Assembly (NCBI GenBank): GCA_963752695.1
Contig: CAVVZB010000002.1
Location: 930,001 to 994,000 of the forward strand
Origin: Bog-113 sp963752695
GTDB lineage: Bacteria; Acidobacteriota; Terriglobia; Bryobacterales; Bryobacteraceae
DNA length: 64,000 nucleotides
Direction: 5' to 3'
Part shown: in pieces, positions 32,714-42,200 of the stretch
Numbering within the stretch: the stretch's first letter is position 1
How the letters are laid out: every line of letters begins with the position of its first letter
Program-made: the position numbers and the translations under genes
Notes under the pieces: model-generated
What the model saw: only the letters and a program-made list of their open reading frames with translations
The model's database searches: none
What the model was told of the DNA's origin: nothing

Positions 32714-35053
32714 GTGGATGCCGTTCTCCGCATTAGCAGACAGAAGCGCCTGATCTGGGTTTGTTCCCTCGCTTTCACTTCTTCCCTCGCCGCGCAGAAC
32801 AATACCGGCGAACTGCGGGTTAGCATTACAGATCGCGATGGTCTCGCCGTGGCCGCGAAAGTCGAAATCGCCAGCGACTCCAGCCGGTATCGCGGTGTGT
32901 TTGGCGCTGGACCGGACGGTAAAGTTGTCGCCAAGCGTCTACCTTTCGGCCAATACACGGTCGTTGTAAGCAGCGCAAATTTCGCAAGTCAGCGGATGCT
33001 GGCGCGTATAAATTCGGGTCTTCCTCAATCTCTCGCCATTACTCTCGAACTCGCTCAGCTCCAAAGCTCGATCACTGTCGAAGATCAGACGACACTAATC
33101 AACTCGACAGAAACAGGCTCGGTCAACCGAGTTGGCTCCGAGGAGATTGATCGTGCACCGGCTTCCCTGCCCGGGCGTTCCATTGTCGACTTAGTTAGCG
33201 CGCAGCCCGGGTGGCTCTTCGAAGGCAGCGCCGTCCTCCATCCCAGGGGTTCCGAGTATGTGACCCAATTTGTTCTCGATGGCGTACCGCTTACCGACAA
33301 TCGCTCTCCTAGTTTTGGCGTCGCGATCGAAGGTGACGACGTGCAATCGATGAGTATTTACACTGCCGGCTTTCCTGCTGAATATGGCCGCAAGCTGGGC
33401 GGAGTCGTCGAAATCAACACTGCGAAGGATTCCCGCCCCGGCATTCATGGAACTGCAGTCGGGTCAGGCGGAAGTTTCTCCACCGCGAGCGGATTCTTGC
33501 AGGCTCAACTGGTCGACGGCGCGAATGCGGTCTCACTCTCCGGAAGCGGTTCCAGCACGGCGCGTTACCTGAACCCGCCGGTTACGCAAAACTTCACTAA
33601 TAACGGCACTATTGATGATTTTTCAGCCCGCTATGAACGCGACATAACAGAAAACGACCGGGCCAGCATCCTGGTGCGCAACGGAGCGGCGCGCTTTGAA
33701 ATCCCCGACGAACAGGTGCAATTCGCCGCCCATCAACGCCAGGATCGAAGCAATCACGAAACCTTAGCGATTGCGAGCTATCAACATATATTTTCGCCGT
33801 CCCTGCTTGCCGATTTTCGTGGAATGATCCGCGACAATACGCAGAGTTTTTGGGCCAACGATCTTTCAACTCCCATCATTCCTTCTCAGGACCGGCGGTT
33901 CCGCGAGGGCTACTTAAAAGCTGTCGTCTCCGCGCATCATGGGCGCAATGAGTGGAAGGCCGGAATCGAGTCAGATGCGACGAACCTCCACGAAGCTTTT
34001 AGCGACCTGATTACCGACCCGTCCCAATTCGATCCGGGCACGCCGCCCGTCTTTCAATTTCATGGCGAGAAGTGGGATCTGGAGCAATCGGCGTTCTTGC
34101 AGGATCAAGTGAAGCTGGGCCAGTGGAATATCAGTGCGGGCTTGCGATGGGATCACTATCAACTGCTCGAAAATCGGCAAGCCGCGAGTCCGCGAATCTC
34201 CGTCTCGAAATATTTTCAGAAAGCCGAACTGGTGCTGCATGCTTCCTACGACCGGGTGTTTCAAACGCCCCCGTCCGAGAACATTTTGCTTTCCAGCTCT
34301 TCACAAGTCGTTTCATTGAACGCCAACTTCTTACGTATTCCCGTGGCACCCTCGTTAGGCAACTACTATGAAGCCGGATTCACCAAGGGTCTGCTCTCCA
34401 AACTCCGCTTGGACGGCAACTTCTTCGTGCGAAGAATGAACAACTATTTGGATGACGACCAGCTTCTGAATACCGGAGTAAGCTTTCCGATCACGTTTTC
34501 GCGCGCGAGGCTATACGGGGCGGAAGGAAAGTTGGAGATCCCGCATTGGGGCCGGGCCAGCGGGTTTGTCAGTTACTCTTACATCGTGGGATCGGTCTAC
34601 TTCCCCGTCAGCGGCGGCCTTTTTCTCGGCGCAGAAGCCACGGGCAGCCTCGCCGGCGTGGGGCGATTCTGGGACACGCAAGACCAGCGCAACACCGTGC
34701 GCTTTCACTCCCGTGTCGACCTGACCAGCCGAGTTTGGATCGGGGCCGGTGCAGACTACGGATCGGGCCTGCCAGTACAATTCAACGGAACGCGGACTGA
34801 CGCGCTCGATCAGTATGGTGCCGCCGTGGTCGACAGGGTCGATCTCAATCACGGACGCGTCCGTCCATCCTTCGCCGTCGATGCATCGCTAGGCCTTGAG
34901 CTAGTTAAAACGGACAAGCTCCACATGGAATTCCAAGCCGACGGCGAAAACTTAAACAATCGCCTGAATGTTCTGGATTTCGCCGGACTGTTCTCTGGGA
35001 ATGCGATTGCACCGCCACGCAGTTTCAATCTACGTCTCAAAGTGAAGTTCTGA
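32714..35053 (+). CDS. TonB-dependent receptor with N-terminal carboxypeptidase-regulatory-like domain
   Basis: A 779-aa outer-membrane receptor of the acidobacterial SusC/TonB-dependent type. Signal peptide ('CSLAFTSSLAAQ'), then a carboxypeptidase-D regulatory-like domain ('GELRVSITDRDGLAVAAKV'), a plug domain ('VDLVSAQPGWLFEGSAVLHPRG', in parts) and a long barrel ending 'RSFNLRLKVKF' with terminal Phe. It imports a ligand, probably a glycan, across the outer membrane. The GTG start at 32714 has no good ribosome site, so the start is uncertain. The GH127-like enzyme follows 15 bases later, pointing to an arabinose-containing glycan. Confidence 0.88.
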   Translation: MDAVLRISRQKRLIWVCSLAFTSSLAAQNNTGELRVSITDRDGLAVAAKVEIASDSSRYRGVFGAGPDGKVVAKRLPFGQYTVVVSSANFASQRMLARINSGLPQSLAITLELAQLQSSITVEDQTTLINSTETGSVNRVGSEEIDRAPASLPGRSIVDLVSAQPGWLFEGSAVLHPRGSEYVTQFVLDGVPLTDNRSPSFGVAIEGDDVQSMSIYTAGFPAEYGRKLGGVVEINTAKDSRPGIHGTAVGSGGSFSTASGFLQAQLVDGANAVSLSGSGSSTARYLNPPVTQNFTNNGTIDDFSARYERDITENDRASILVRNGAARFEIPDEQVQFAAHQRQDRSNHETLAIASYQHIFSPSLLADFRGMIRDNTQSFWANDLSTPIIPSQDRRFREGYLKAVVSAHHGRNEWKAGIESDATNLHEAFSDLITDPSQFDPGTPPVFQFHGEKWDLEQSAFLQDQVKLGQWNISAGLRWDHYQLLENRQAASPRISVSKYFQKAELVLHASYDRVFQTPPSENILLSSSSQVVSLNANFLRIPVAPSLGNYYEAGFTKGLLSKLRLDGNFFVRRMNNYLDDDQLLNTGVSFPITFSRARLYGAEGKLEIPHWGRASGFVSYSYIVGSVYFPVSGGLFLGAEATGSLAGVGRFWDTQDQRNTVRFHSRVDLTSRVWIGAGADYGSGLPVQFNGTRTDALDQYGAAVVDRVDLNHGRVRPSFAVDASLGLELVKTDKLHMEFQADGENLNNRLNVLDFAGLFSGNAIAPPRSFNLRLKVKF

Positions 35054-35068
35054 AAGGTAATCCGACCC

Positions 35069-36901
35069 ATGCCGCCACTGTCACGTCGAAACGTATTGAA
35101 GCTGGCCGCGGCTCTTCCGTCGGTCGCGTTTACCGCCGGCGCATTAGCGAATGATGGGAAGAAAGAAATTCTTTCCACCTTCGATTACTCCAACGTGGAA
35201 TTGCTCGACAGCCCTTTCCGGCGGCAGTTCGACCAGAACCACCGGTTCTTCTTCGGCCTGGACAATGACCGTTTGCTGAAGATCTATCGCCAGCGTGTCG
35301 GAATGTCGGCTCCAGGCGCAGACATGGGCGGATGGTATGACGATTTCTGTCCGGGCGCCAGTTTTGGACAGTATGTCTCCGCGCTCGCGCGGTTTGCCGC
35401 CGTTACCGATTCGTCAGCCACGCGCCAGAAAGTCCGCCAGTTGGTGCGCGGGTACGCTCAAACGATCGACCCGGCGGGCAAGTTTTTCGTCGATTTGCGC
35501 TACCCCGCCTATACTTACGACAAGCTGGTGTGCGGCCTAATCGACGCGCATTCGCTCGCGGGAGAATCTAGTGCTCTCACCGTTCTGGCCGCTACCACGC
35601 AAGCCGCCGTGCCCCACATGCCCGAAAAGGCGCTTACCGCGGAGGAGAAGGAAAAACGTCCGCACAAAGACGAGACCTATCTGTGGGACGAAACCTATAC
35701 GCTCGCCGAAAATCTGTTCCTCGCTCACCAGATCTCGGGAAACCAGCAATATTTCGACATGGGCAGGAACTATCTACCGACCCAAGGTTTTCTTGACCCG
35801 CTGGCCGAGGGGCAGGATATACTTCCCGGACTGCATGCCTACAGTCACGTGAACGCTCTAAGTTCCGGAATGCAAGGCTATTTACAACTGCAAGATCCCA
35901 AGTACTTACGGGCAGTCACGAACGCAGTCGATCTTATCTGGAAACATCAAAGCTATGCGACCGGCGGCTGGGGTCCGAATGAATCATTTGTAACTCCAGG
36001 CAAAGGTGAATTAGGCGCAAGTCTAACCAATACGCATCGGAGTTTTGAAACTCCCTGCGGCAGTTACGCCCATCTGAAAGTCATGCGCTACCTACTACGA
36101 GTGACTCGCGACGCGCGTTACGGTGATAGCATGGAACGAGTTATCTACAACGCCTTACTGGGCGCCAAGCCGATCTTAGAAGATGGCTCCAGCTTCTATT
36201 ACTCCGATTACCATCACGCCGGACGCAAGACCTACCAGCGCGTGATTCCAGGTGCGACTTATCGATGGGACTTGGATGACAAATGGCCGTGCTGCTCCGG
36301 CACTTTGCCGCAAGCCGCCGCCGATTACGGAATCAACTCGTATCTCCGCTCCCCGGACGGAATTTTCGTCAACCTGTACACTCCCTCGGTGGCGAAATGG
36401 TCGCAGAAGGGAATCCGCTGCGCGCTGACCCAGTCGACTGCGTACCCCGAGGACAGCGTGGTCAAACTGGCGCTGACCACGTCCGCCCCGATGCCGTTCA
36501 CGGTATACCTGCGCATTCCGGCATGGGCCGGTAAAGGAACTGAAGTCGCCGTGAATGGGCGACACTTGCCGGGCCCACTCACGCCGGGAACTTTTTTGCC
36601 TGTCCATCGCACCTGGAAATCCGGGGACCGGGTGGAACTCCACATCGATCAGCCGGTCCGCTTTGAACCAGTGGATTCGCAAACGCCCGGTCAAGTCGCG
36701 ATCCTCCGCGGGCCGCGGGTGCTGTTCGCGATCGGGGACCGGCAACCCGAGTTGTCCCGCCGCAGCATCGAAAGGCGGCAGCTTACGATGGGCAACGGGA
36801 GTGACTGGCTTCTTTCGAATGATTCCACCAAGTTGACCCTACGTCCCTTTGCTGCTATCGGAGACGAGACTTACCACACCTACCTCAACATGGGCGTTTA
36901 A
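35069..36901 (+). CDS. GH127-like (DUF1680) beta-L-arabinofuranosidase-type glycosidase, Tat-exported
   Basis: A 610-aa glycoside hydrolase. The N-terminus is a twin-arginine signal ('SRRNVLKLAAALPSVAFT'). The (alpha/alpha)6 barrel has the GH127 metal/nucleophile residues: Glu327 and Cys330 in 'SFETPCGSYA', and Cys408-Cys409 in 'WPCCSGTLPQ'. Family enzymes use zinc-bound Cys as nucleophile to remove beta-L-arabinofuranose. The exact sugar is not certain. It lies directly downstream of the TonB receptor, so receptor and enzyme form one sugar-use unit. Confidence 0.88.
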   Translation: MPPLSRRNVLKLAAALPSVAFTAGALANDGKKEILSTFDYSNVELLDSPFRRQFDQNHRFFFGLDNDRLLKIYRQRVGMSAPGADMGGWYDDFCPGASFGQYVSALARFAAVTDSSATRQKVRQLVRGYAQTIDPAGKFFVDLRYPAYTYDKLVCGLIDAHSLAGESSALTVLAATTQAAVPHMPEKALTAEEKEKRPHKDETYLWDETYTLAENLFLAHQISGNQQYFDMGRNYLPTQGFLDPLAEGQDILPGLHAYSHVNALSSGMQGYLQLQDPKYLRAVTNAVDLIWKHQSYATGGWGPNESFVTPGKGELGASLTNTHRSFETPCGSYAHLKVMRYLLRVTRDARYGDSMERVIYNALLGAKPILEDGSSFYYSDYHHAGRKTYQRVIPGATYRWDLDDKWPCCSGTLPQAAADYGINSYLRSPDGIFVNLYTPSVAKWSQKGIRCALTQSTAYPEDSVVKLALTTSAPMPFTVYLRIPAWAGKGTEVAVNGRHLPGPLTPGTFLPVHRTWKSGDRVELHIDQPVRFEPVDSQTPGQVAILRGPRVLFAIGDRQPELSRRSIERRQLTMGNGSDWLLSNDSTKLTLRPFAAIGDETYHTYLNMGV

Positions 36902-36990
36902 GAATTCCGGGATTTCCGCACAACTCTGCACAATGTGCCGGAACAAACCCATGGGATTCGCACGGGTGGGACGCTTCACACTCCTGAAGC

Positions 36991-37018
36991 TTGCAATTTG
37001 TGTCGAACGCGCTACACT
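36991..37018 (+). promoter_or_regulatory. sigma70-like promoter of the rimP-nusA-infB operon
   Basis: TTGCAA (36991-36996) and TACACT (37013-37018) are 16 bases apart, in the 190-base gap that is the longest intergenic stretch in the window. Transcription would start near 37025, about 20 bases before the leader hairpin. Confidence 0.5.
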
Positions 37019-37045
37019 GGTGTCTGAAGTTGGCGGTTCCAGTCG

Positions 37046-37067
37046 GTGGGCGAAAGCCCACTTTTTT
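37046..37067 (+). terminator. terminator-like leader hairpin upstream of rimP (attenuator candidate)
   Basis: GTGGGC (37046-37051), a GAAA tetraloop (37052-37055) and GCCCAC (37056-37061) form a perfect 6-bp stem directly followed by six T's (37062-37067). This is a full intrinsic-terminator signature lying between the operon promoter and the rimP start at 37092. A terminator-like 'rimP-leader' RNA is known upstream of rimP in proteobacteria. Here it could let NusA level control readthrough. Confidence 0.7.
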
Positions 37068-37091
37068 ATTGCTTTCGAGGTTTCTTACAGG

Positions 37092-37565
37092 ATGTCACGG
37101 CAGGCAACGGTGGCGCGCGTGGAAGAGATTTGTGAGCGCGTCGGCGAATCCGAGAAAATTGAGATTGTCGAGGTCGAGCTGAAAGGCTCCGGCCGCAATC
37201 ACCTACTGCGGATTTTCATTGACACACCGACTGGCGTTACGCACGGAGATTGCGAGCGCATCTCGCAAAAAGTCGGCGAACTCCTGGACGCGGATGAATT
37301 CTTGCCCGGCCACTACGTTTTGGAAGTGAGTTCCCCAGGAGTGGAGCGAAAACTCAGAAAGTTGGCGGATTTCGTCCGTTTCCAGGGCCAGAAGGCGCGT
37401 ATCGTGATGCGAGAAACGGCCGGCGAAGAGCGCAAAAGCCGCTTCGTGGAAGGCGTGCTGGCTGGAAGCGATGGCTCCGAAGTGCTGCTGGAAACTGCGG
37501 CAGGCGAGACACTGCGCATTCCGATCGCTGCTATCGATCGGGCCAACTTAAAGTTCGAGTGGTAA
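37092..37565 (+). CDS. rimP: ribosome maturation factor RimP
   Basis: 157 aa from the ATG at 37092; a longer frame from 36849 would run through the promoter and leader hairpin and is rejected. 'VEVELKGSGRNHLLRIFIDTP' (in parts), 'CERISQKVGELLD', 'LEVSSPGVERKL' are the RimP N-domain signatures, and the C-terminal SH3-like domain is present. RimP binds the 30S precursor and S12. First gene of rimP-nusA-infB-ylxP-rbfA. Confidence 0.95.
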   Translation: MSRQATVARVEEICERVGESEKIEIVEVELKGSGRNHLLRIFIDTPTGVTHGDCERISQKVGELLDADEFLPGHYVLEVSSPGVERKLRKLADFVRFQGQKARIVMRETAGEERKSRFVEGVLAGSDGSEVLLETAAGETLRIPIAAIDRANLKFEW

Positions 37566-37603
37566 GCAAGGCGCCGGACGCCGGATAGGAAAAGGATTTC
37601 CCC

Positions 37604-39127
37604 GTGGAAAACATTTATTCATCGATTGAAATATTGAGCAAGGAAAAAGGTATCGACACCCAGATCGTTTTGGACGCCGTCAAAGACGCGCTTTTGATCG
37701 CCGCCCGGAAACATTTCCGGACCACCGAGGATCTGGTCGCCGAACTCGAGGAAAAGACCGGCTCGATCCTGCTCTTTGCCGTCAAGAAAGTGGTTGAGCA
37801 CGTCGAAGATCCCGTTAAGGAATTGACTCTGACCGAAGCTCAGCGCATCGATCCCGCAGCCGAACTGGGTACGGACGTGCGCATCGCTAAATCCACTGAC
37901 GGGCTCGGGCGCATCGCCGCCCAAACCGCGAAACAGGTCATCTTTCAGAAGGTGCGCGAAGCGGAACGGGACACCATCTATCAGGAGTACTCCGGTCGCG
38001 CCGGCGAACTGGTCAATTGCGTAATCAAGCGCATGGAAGGCCCCGATTTGGTGGCGGACCTGGGCAAGACCGAAGCGCGCCTGCCGAAAAAAGAGCAATC
38101 CCGGCTGGAGAACCACGGCGTCGGCGACCGCGTGCGGTGCGTCATCAAGCTGGTCGACAAATCCAGCAAGGGCCCGGGCGTTCTAATTTCCCGCGCCGAT
38201 CCCGAACTGGTAAAGCGCCTGTTCGAGCAGGAAGTCCCTGAGATCTACGACAATACCGTTCTAATCAAAGGTTGTGCGCGCGAGGCCGGGGAGCGAACCA
38301 AAATTGCTGTCTGGAGCCGCGACCGCGATGTCGATTGTGTCGGCGCGTGCGTCGGCATGAAAGGCATGCGCGTACAGTCGATTATCCGCGAGTTACGCGG
38401 TGAAAAAATCGACATCATCGAGTGGTCGGAAGATCCGGTGAGTTTCGCGACTCATGCTCTGAGCCCCGCAAAAATCAGCCGTGTCACCGTCATCGATGCG
38501 CTGGGCAAGCATATGGAAGTAATCGTGGATGATTCCCAGCTCTCCCTCGCCATCGGCAAGAAGGGCCAGAATGTGCGTCTGGCCGCCAAGTTGCTCGGCT
38601 GGAAAATCGACATCAAGAGTGAGGAAGAGAAGCGCCAGGAAGTGGAAAGCCAAATGGAGGCTTTGGCTCAGGGCTCGCCCGTGTCTAACCTTATTGATTA
38701 CGGTCTTCCCGAGCACATCGCCGATAAATTATTCGTCGGCGGCGTGGGCACGATCGAGAAACTTGGCGATATGACCCCCGAGCAGCTGGAAGAAATTCCA
38801 GGTATCGACTCCGAAATCATCGAAATGATACAGACTGCGGTGAACGGATACTACGGGCAATATTCCGAGGATGGCGAGCCGGAAGCCGGCTTATCACTAG
38901 GTTCCGACGAGGAATTGGCGGATTCCGGGCCGACCGATGCCGATTTGGACGCCATCGAAGGCGGAATCGATCCGGCTGCAACGGGTTCCGACGACGCCGC
39001 GCCTCTCGACGACGTGCCGGGTTCGGATTTGGAGCCGGACGCCGCCGACATAGGTTCACATGCCGACCATGCCGAAGACGAGAGTTTCACGCCGTCACCC
39101 GATACTGCCTCCGGCAACCCGGCGTAA
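37604..39127 (+). CDS. nusA: transcription termination/antitermination factor NusA
   Basis: 507 aa from a GTG start. N-terminal RNA-polymerase-binding domain ('EILSKEKGIDTQIVLDAVKD'), S1 domain (around 140-200, 'GELVNCVIKRMEGPDLVADLG' region), two KH domains ('CVGMKGMRVQSIIRELRGEKI', 'LAIGKKGQNVRLAAKL') and a helix-hairpin-helix ('VGTIEKLGDMTPEQLEEIPG'). The last 80 residues are an acidic tail of low complexity. NusA controls pausing, termination and its own operon in other bacteria. Confidence 0.97.
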   Translation: MENIYSSIEILSKEKGIDTQIVLDAVKDALLIAARKHFRTTEDLVAELEEKTGSILLFAVKKVVEHVEDPVKELTLTEAQRIDPAAELGTDVRIAKSTDGLGRIAAQTAKQVIFQKVREAERDTIYQEYSGRAGELVNCVIKRMEGPDLVADLGKTEARLPKKEQSRLENHGVGDRVRCVIKLVDKSSKGPGVLISRADPELVKRLFEQEVPEIYDNTVLIKGCAREAGERTKIAVWSRDRDVDCVGACVGMKGMRVQSIIRELRGEKIDIIEWSEDPVSFATHALSPAKISRVTVIDALGKHMEVIVDDSQLSLAIGKKGQNVRLAAKLLGWKIDIKSEEEKRQEVESQMEALAQGSPVSNLIDYGLPEHIADKLFVGGVGTIEKLGDMTPEQLEEIPGIDSEIIEMIQTAVNGYYGQYSEDGEPEAGLSLGSDEELADSGPTDADLDAIEGGIDPAATGSDDAAPLDDVPGSDLEPDAADIGSHADHAEDESFTPSPDTASGNPA

Positions 39128-39245
39128 AGAGCAGACTTTGTTAAGATGTTTAATACTGAAGGCTAAGGACTAAGAGGAGCAGAGGGTAATGTAAGCGGAC
39201 CAACCAGCGAGTCTACGAACCCTCACGCACGATCACTGTTTGTCT

Positions 39246-42200
39246 ATGAAGAAGATTCGTATTAACGAGCTGGCACGGGATCTCGAAATCAAGGCTAATC
39301 TGATTCTCGATAAACTGCCGGACTTAGGCGTCACCGAGAAGAAAACCCACTCCAGCACCGTGGACGAGCAAGTAGCGGAAAAGCTTCGTGGGTTTTTTGT
39401 TGGCGGTTCTCCGGACGCGGAAAATGAGCATCACACCAACGGCACGGCCGCAAACGCAGCTCCTGCCGAACTCCACGGCGAGCGCTCGGTGGAACAGCAT
39501 TCCACTCCAGCGGCTGTAGAACAGGTCCCGGCGAGCGTAGAAGTATCGGCGCCCAAAGAGGTAGCCCCCCAGGAAAGCAGTCCGGCTGACCCGCCGGCGG
39601 AAGAAGAACGGCCGGCGCCTCGGATTTCCTTGCGCGCTCCGATCCGCCCGCCGATGCTTGGGCAGCCGCGCCCGAATTCCCAGACACCTAGTCCCACTCC
39701 GGCCATCCCGGCCGCGCGGCCAGCAGCGCCCTTCCGTCCTGCGCCATCCACGAGTCCGGCTTCGGTCGGCCCGGCTGCGCCTGCCGCTGAACGAACTCCC
39801 GCTCCACCGCCGGTCGCGGCTGCACCCCCGATCGTCCCCCAAAGCCTTCCCCCGCGAGCTCCGCAGCAGATGTCTCAACCGGGCGCTCAGCAACCTGCCC
39901 AGCAAGGTCCCGCACCAGGATCGCCGAGTCCCGGCAGGCCCGCGCCTCCAGCAGCCCGGCCAATTCCCACTTCTGCTCCACCGTCCGCCCGGCCAGGTCA
40001 GGTGCTCTCCGGGCCACGTGCACCACTGCCTCCCGCATCGTCGGCTCCGCGTCCGATGGGGCCGGGAGCACCACGGCCTATGCCCGCCCCTGGCCCGCGT
40101 CCTCAAGCAGGTCAGCCGTTAAGGCCACAAAACGCCGGTCCGCGCACGGGAATCGCGCCGGGGTCGCCCATCGCTCCGCGCCCTCCGTACCCGCCGACCA
40201 CACAGCCGTATAACCCGCAATCGCAGACTGGCCGCCCGTTGGCGGGCCAGCCCGCGCCGCGTCCCACGGTTCCGCCGCGTCCCGATTTGGTTCGGAAACT
40301 TGCCGAACAACAGCGCACCGTAGCCCCAGGAGCACCCGGACCCGCGCAGCCCCGTCCCGGTCTGCCGCAGCGCGCACCCCAAGCTCCGCAGCCCGGCCGC
40401 CCAATTTTTCCGAACCAAAATCGCCCTGGTGTGTCCGCCCGGCCGGGTGCACCTGGTGCCTACACGCGAACCGGCCCTCCCGGCGCTCGCCCTGGCCAGC
40501 GCTCGATGCACCCAACTTCCCGGCCCGGTCCTCTGAACGCCGTCGGACTGGTGCCCGCGCCCACGCCCGACCAAGCCCGCCGTCCTCAAAGCCGTGGAAC
40601 CGCGCGCCCCCAAAATCATCGCGAACGCGAGGAGCAAGAAAAGAGCCTCCGGCCCATGCGCCGCGAGCGCGAGCAGGGTCCGCCGCCGATCAATCGCGAT
40701 ATCACCATTTCCGAAGGCGTCACCGTCAAGGAGCTCTCCGAGAAGTTGGACGTGAAAGCTAACCTCGTCATCAAGAAGCTCCTGGATCGCGGCATCTTTG
40801 CCACTATCAACCAGACGCTCGACGGCCAATTGGCAACCGACATCGCCCGCGAGTTCGGTGCCTCCACATCCACCATCACCTTTGAAGAAGAGGCGATGTT
40901 CGATATCGAAGTCGCCGAGGAAGCTAAGGATCTTTTCCGCCGTCCGCCCGTGGTCACCATCATGGGACACGTCGACCACGGAAAAACGAGCCTGCTCGAC
41001 GCCATCCGCACCACCCATGTAGCCGACCGCGAAGCCGGCGGAATCACCCAGCATATCGGCGCTTACTTCATTGAGAAGAACGGTCAAAAGATCGTCTTTA
41101 TTGACACCCCGGGTCACGAAGCCTTTACCCGCATGCGTTCGCGCGGCGCGAAAGTCACCGACATCGTCGTCCTGGTTGTCGCCGCCGACGATGGCGTCAT
41201 GCCGCAGACGCTTGAAGCCATCGATCACGCTCGCGCCGCCAAGGTCCCGATCCTCGTGGCAATCAATAAGATCGATAAACCGGACGCGCAGCCCGACCGG
41301 ATCAAGCAGCAACTTTCCGATCGCGGATTACTAGCTGAGGATTGGGGCGGCGACGTCGTCATGGTCCCGGTTTCCGCGCGTACGCGGGCCGGTCTCGACA
41401 ACCTGCTCGAAATGATTCTGTTGGTAGCCGAAATCCAGGATCTTAAAGCCAACCCGGCCCGTCCGGCCATGGGTTCCGTCATCGAATCTCAGCTCGATCG
41501 CGGACGCGGTCCGGTCGCCACCGTACTCGTTCGCAACGGAACGCTACGCGTGGGCGACTTCTTCATTTGCGGCGAGGTCTTCGGTAAAGTCCGCGCCATG
41601 CAAAACGATCGCGGCGAACAGATCCGTGAGGCCGGTCCCTCAATGCCTGTCGAAGTACTGGGCTTGCAGTCGTTGCCAGACGCTGGTGATGAGTTCCAGG
41701 TGGTCACCGATACCGCCAAAGCCAAGCAGATCGTCATGTACCGCGAGGAAAAAACGCGGGAAGAGGCGCGTGCCAAAAACAAGCGAATCACGCTCGAACA
41801 GTTCCAGAAACAGATGGCTGCCGGCGAGACCAAGGAACTGCCCGTTATCCTCAAAGCCGATGTGGCCGGCTCCGCCGAAGTTTTGCGCGATACTCTTCAG
41901 GCGCTTTCCACCGAAAAAGTCCGTATCAACGTTCTCCGTGCGGGCGTCGGTGCGATCAACGAAGGCGACGTGCTGTTAGCGTCCGCTTCGAACGGCATCG
42001 TGATCGGTTTCAACGTCAAGCCGGACCGCAAAGCCGAGTCGACGGCCGAGCATGAGAAGGTCGATATCCGGCTGCATTCGATCATTTACAACTTGACCGA
42101 CGAGATGAAAAAGGCCATGACTGGCCTGCTCGAACCGGTCTATCGCGAAATTCCAAGAGGCCGCGCCGAGGTGCGCGATACCTTCCGCGTTTCTAAGGTT

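Noticed and set aside
36849..37091. 81-codon N-terminal extension of rimP
   Set aside because: It would run through a promoter and a terminator hairpin, and the sequence does not resemble RimP; the ATG at 37092 gives a normal N-terminus.
37619..38116. 165-codon minus-strand frame inside nusA
   Set aside because: Shadow of the strong NusA reading frame, with no family features or ribosome site.
40119..41312. 397-codon open frame on the minus strand inside infB
   Set aside because: It is the mirror of the GC-rich Pro/Ala linker and G domain of IF-2; the product has no family features, and the plus-strand gene is certain.
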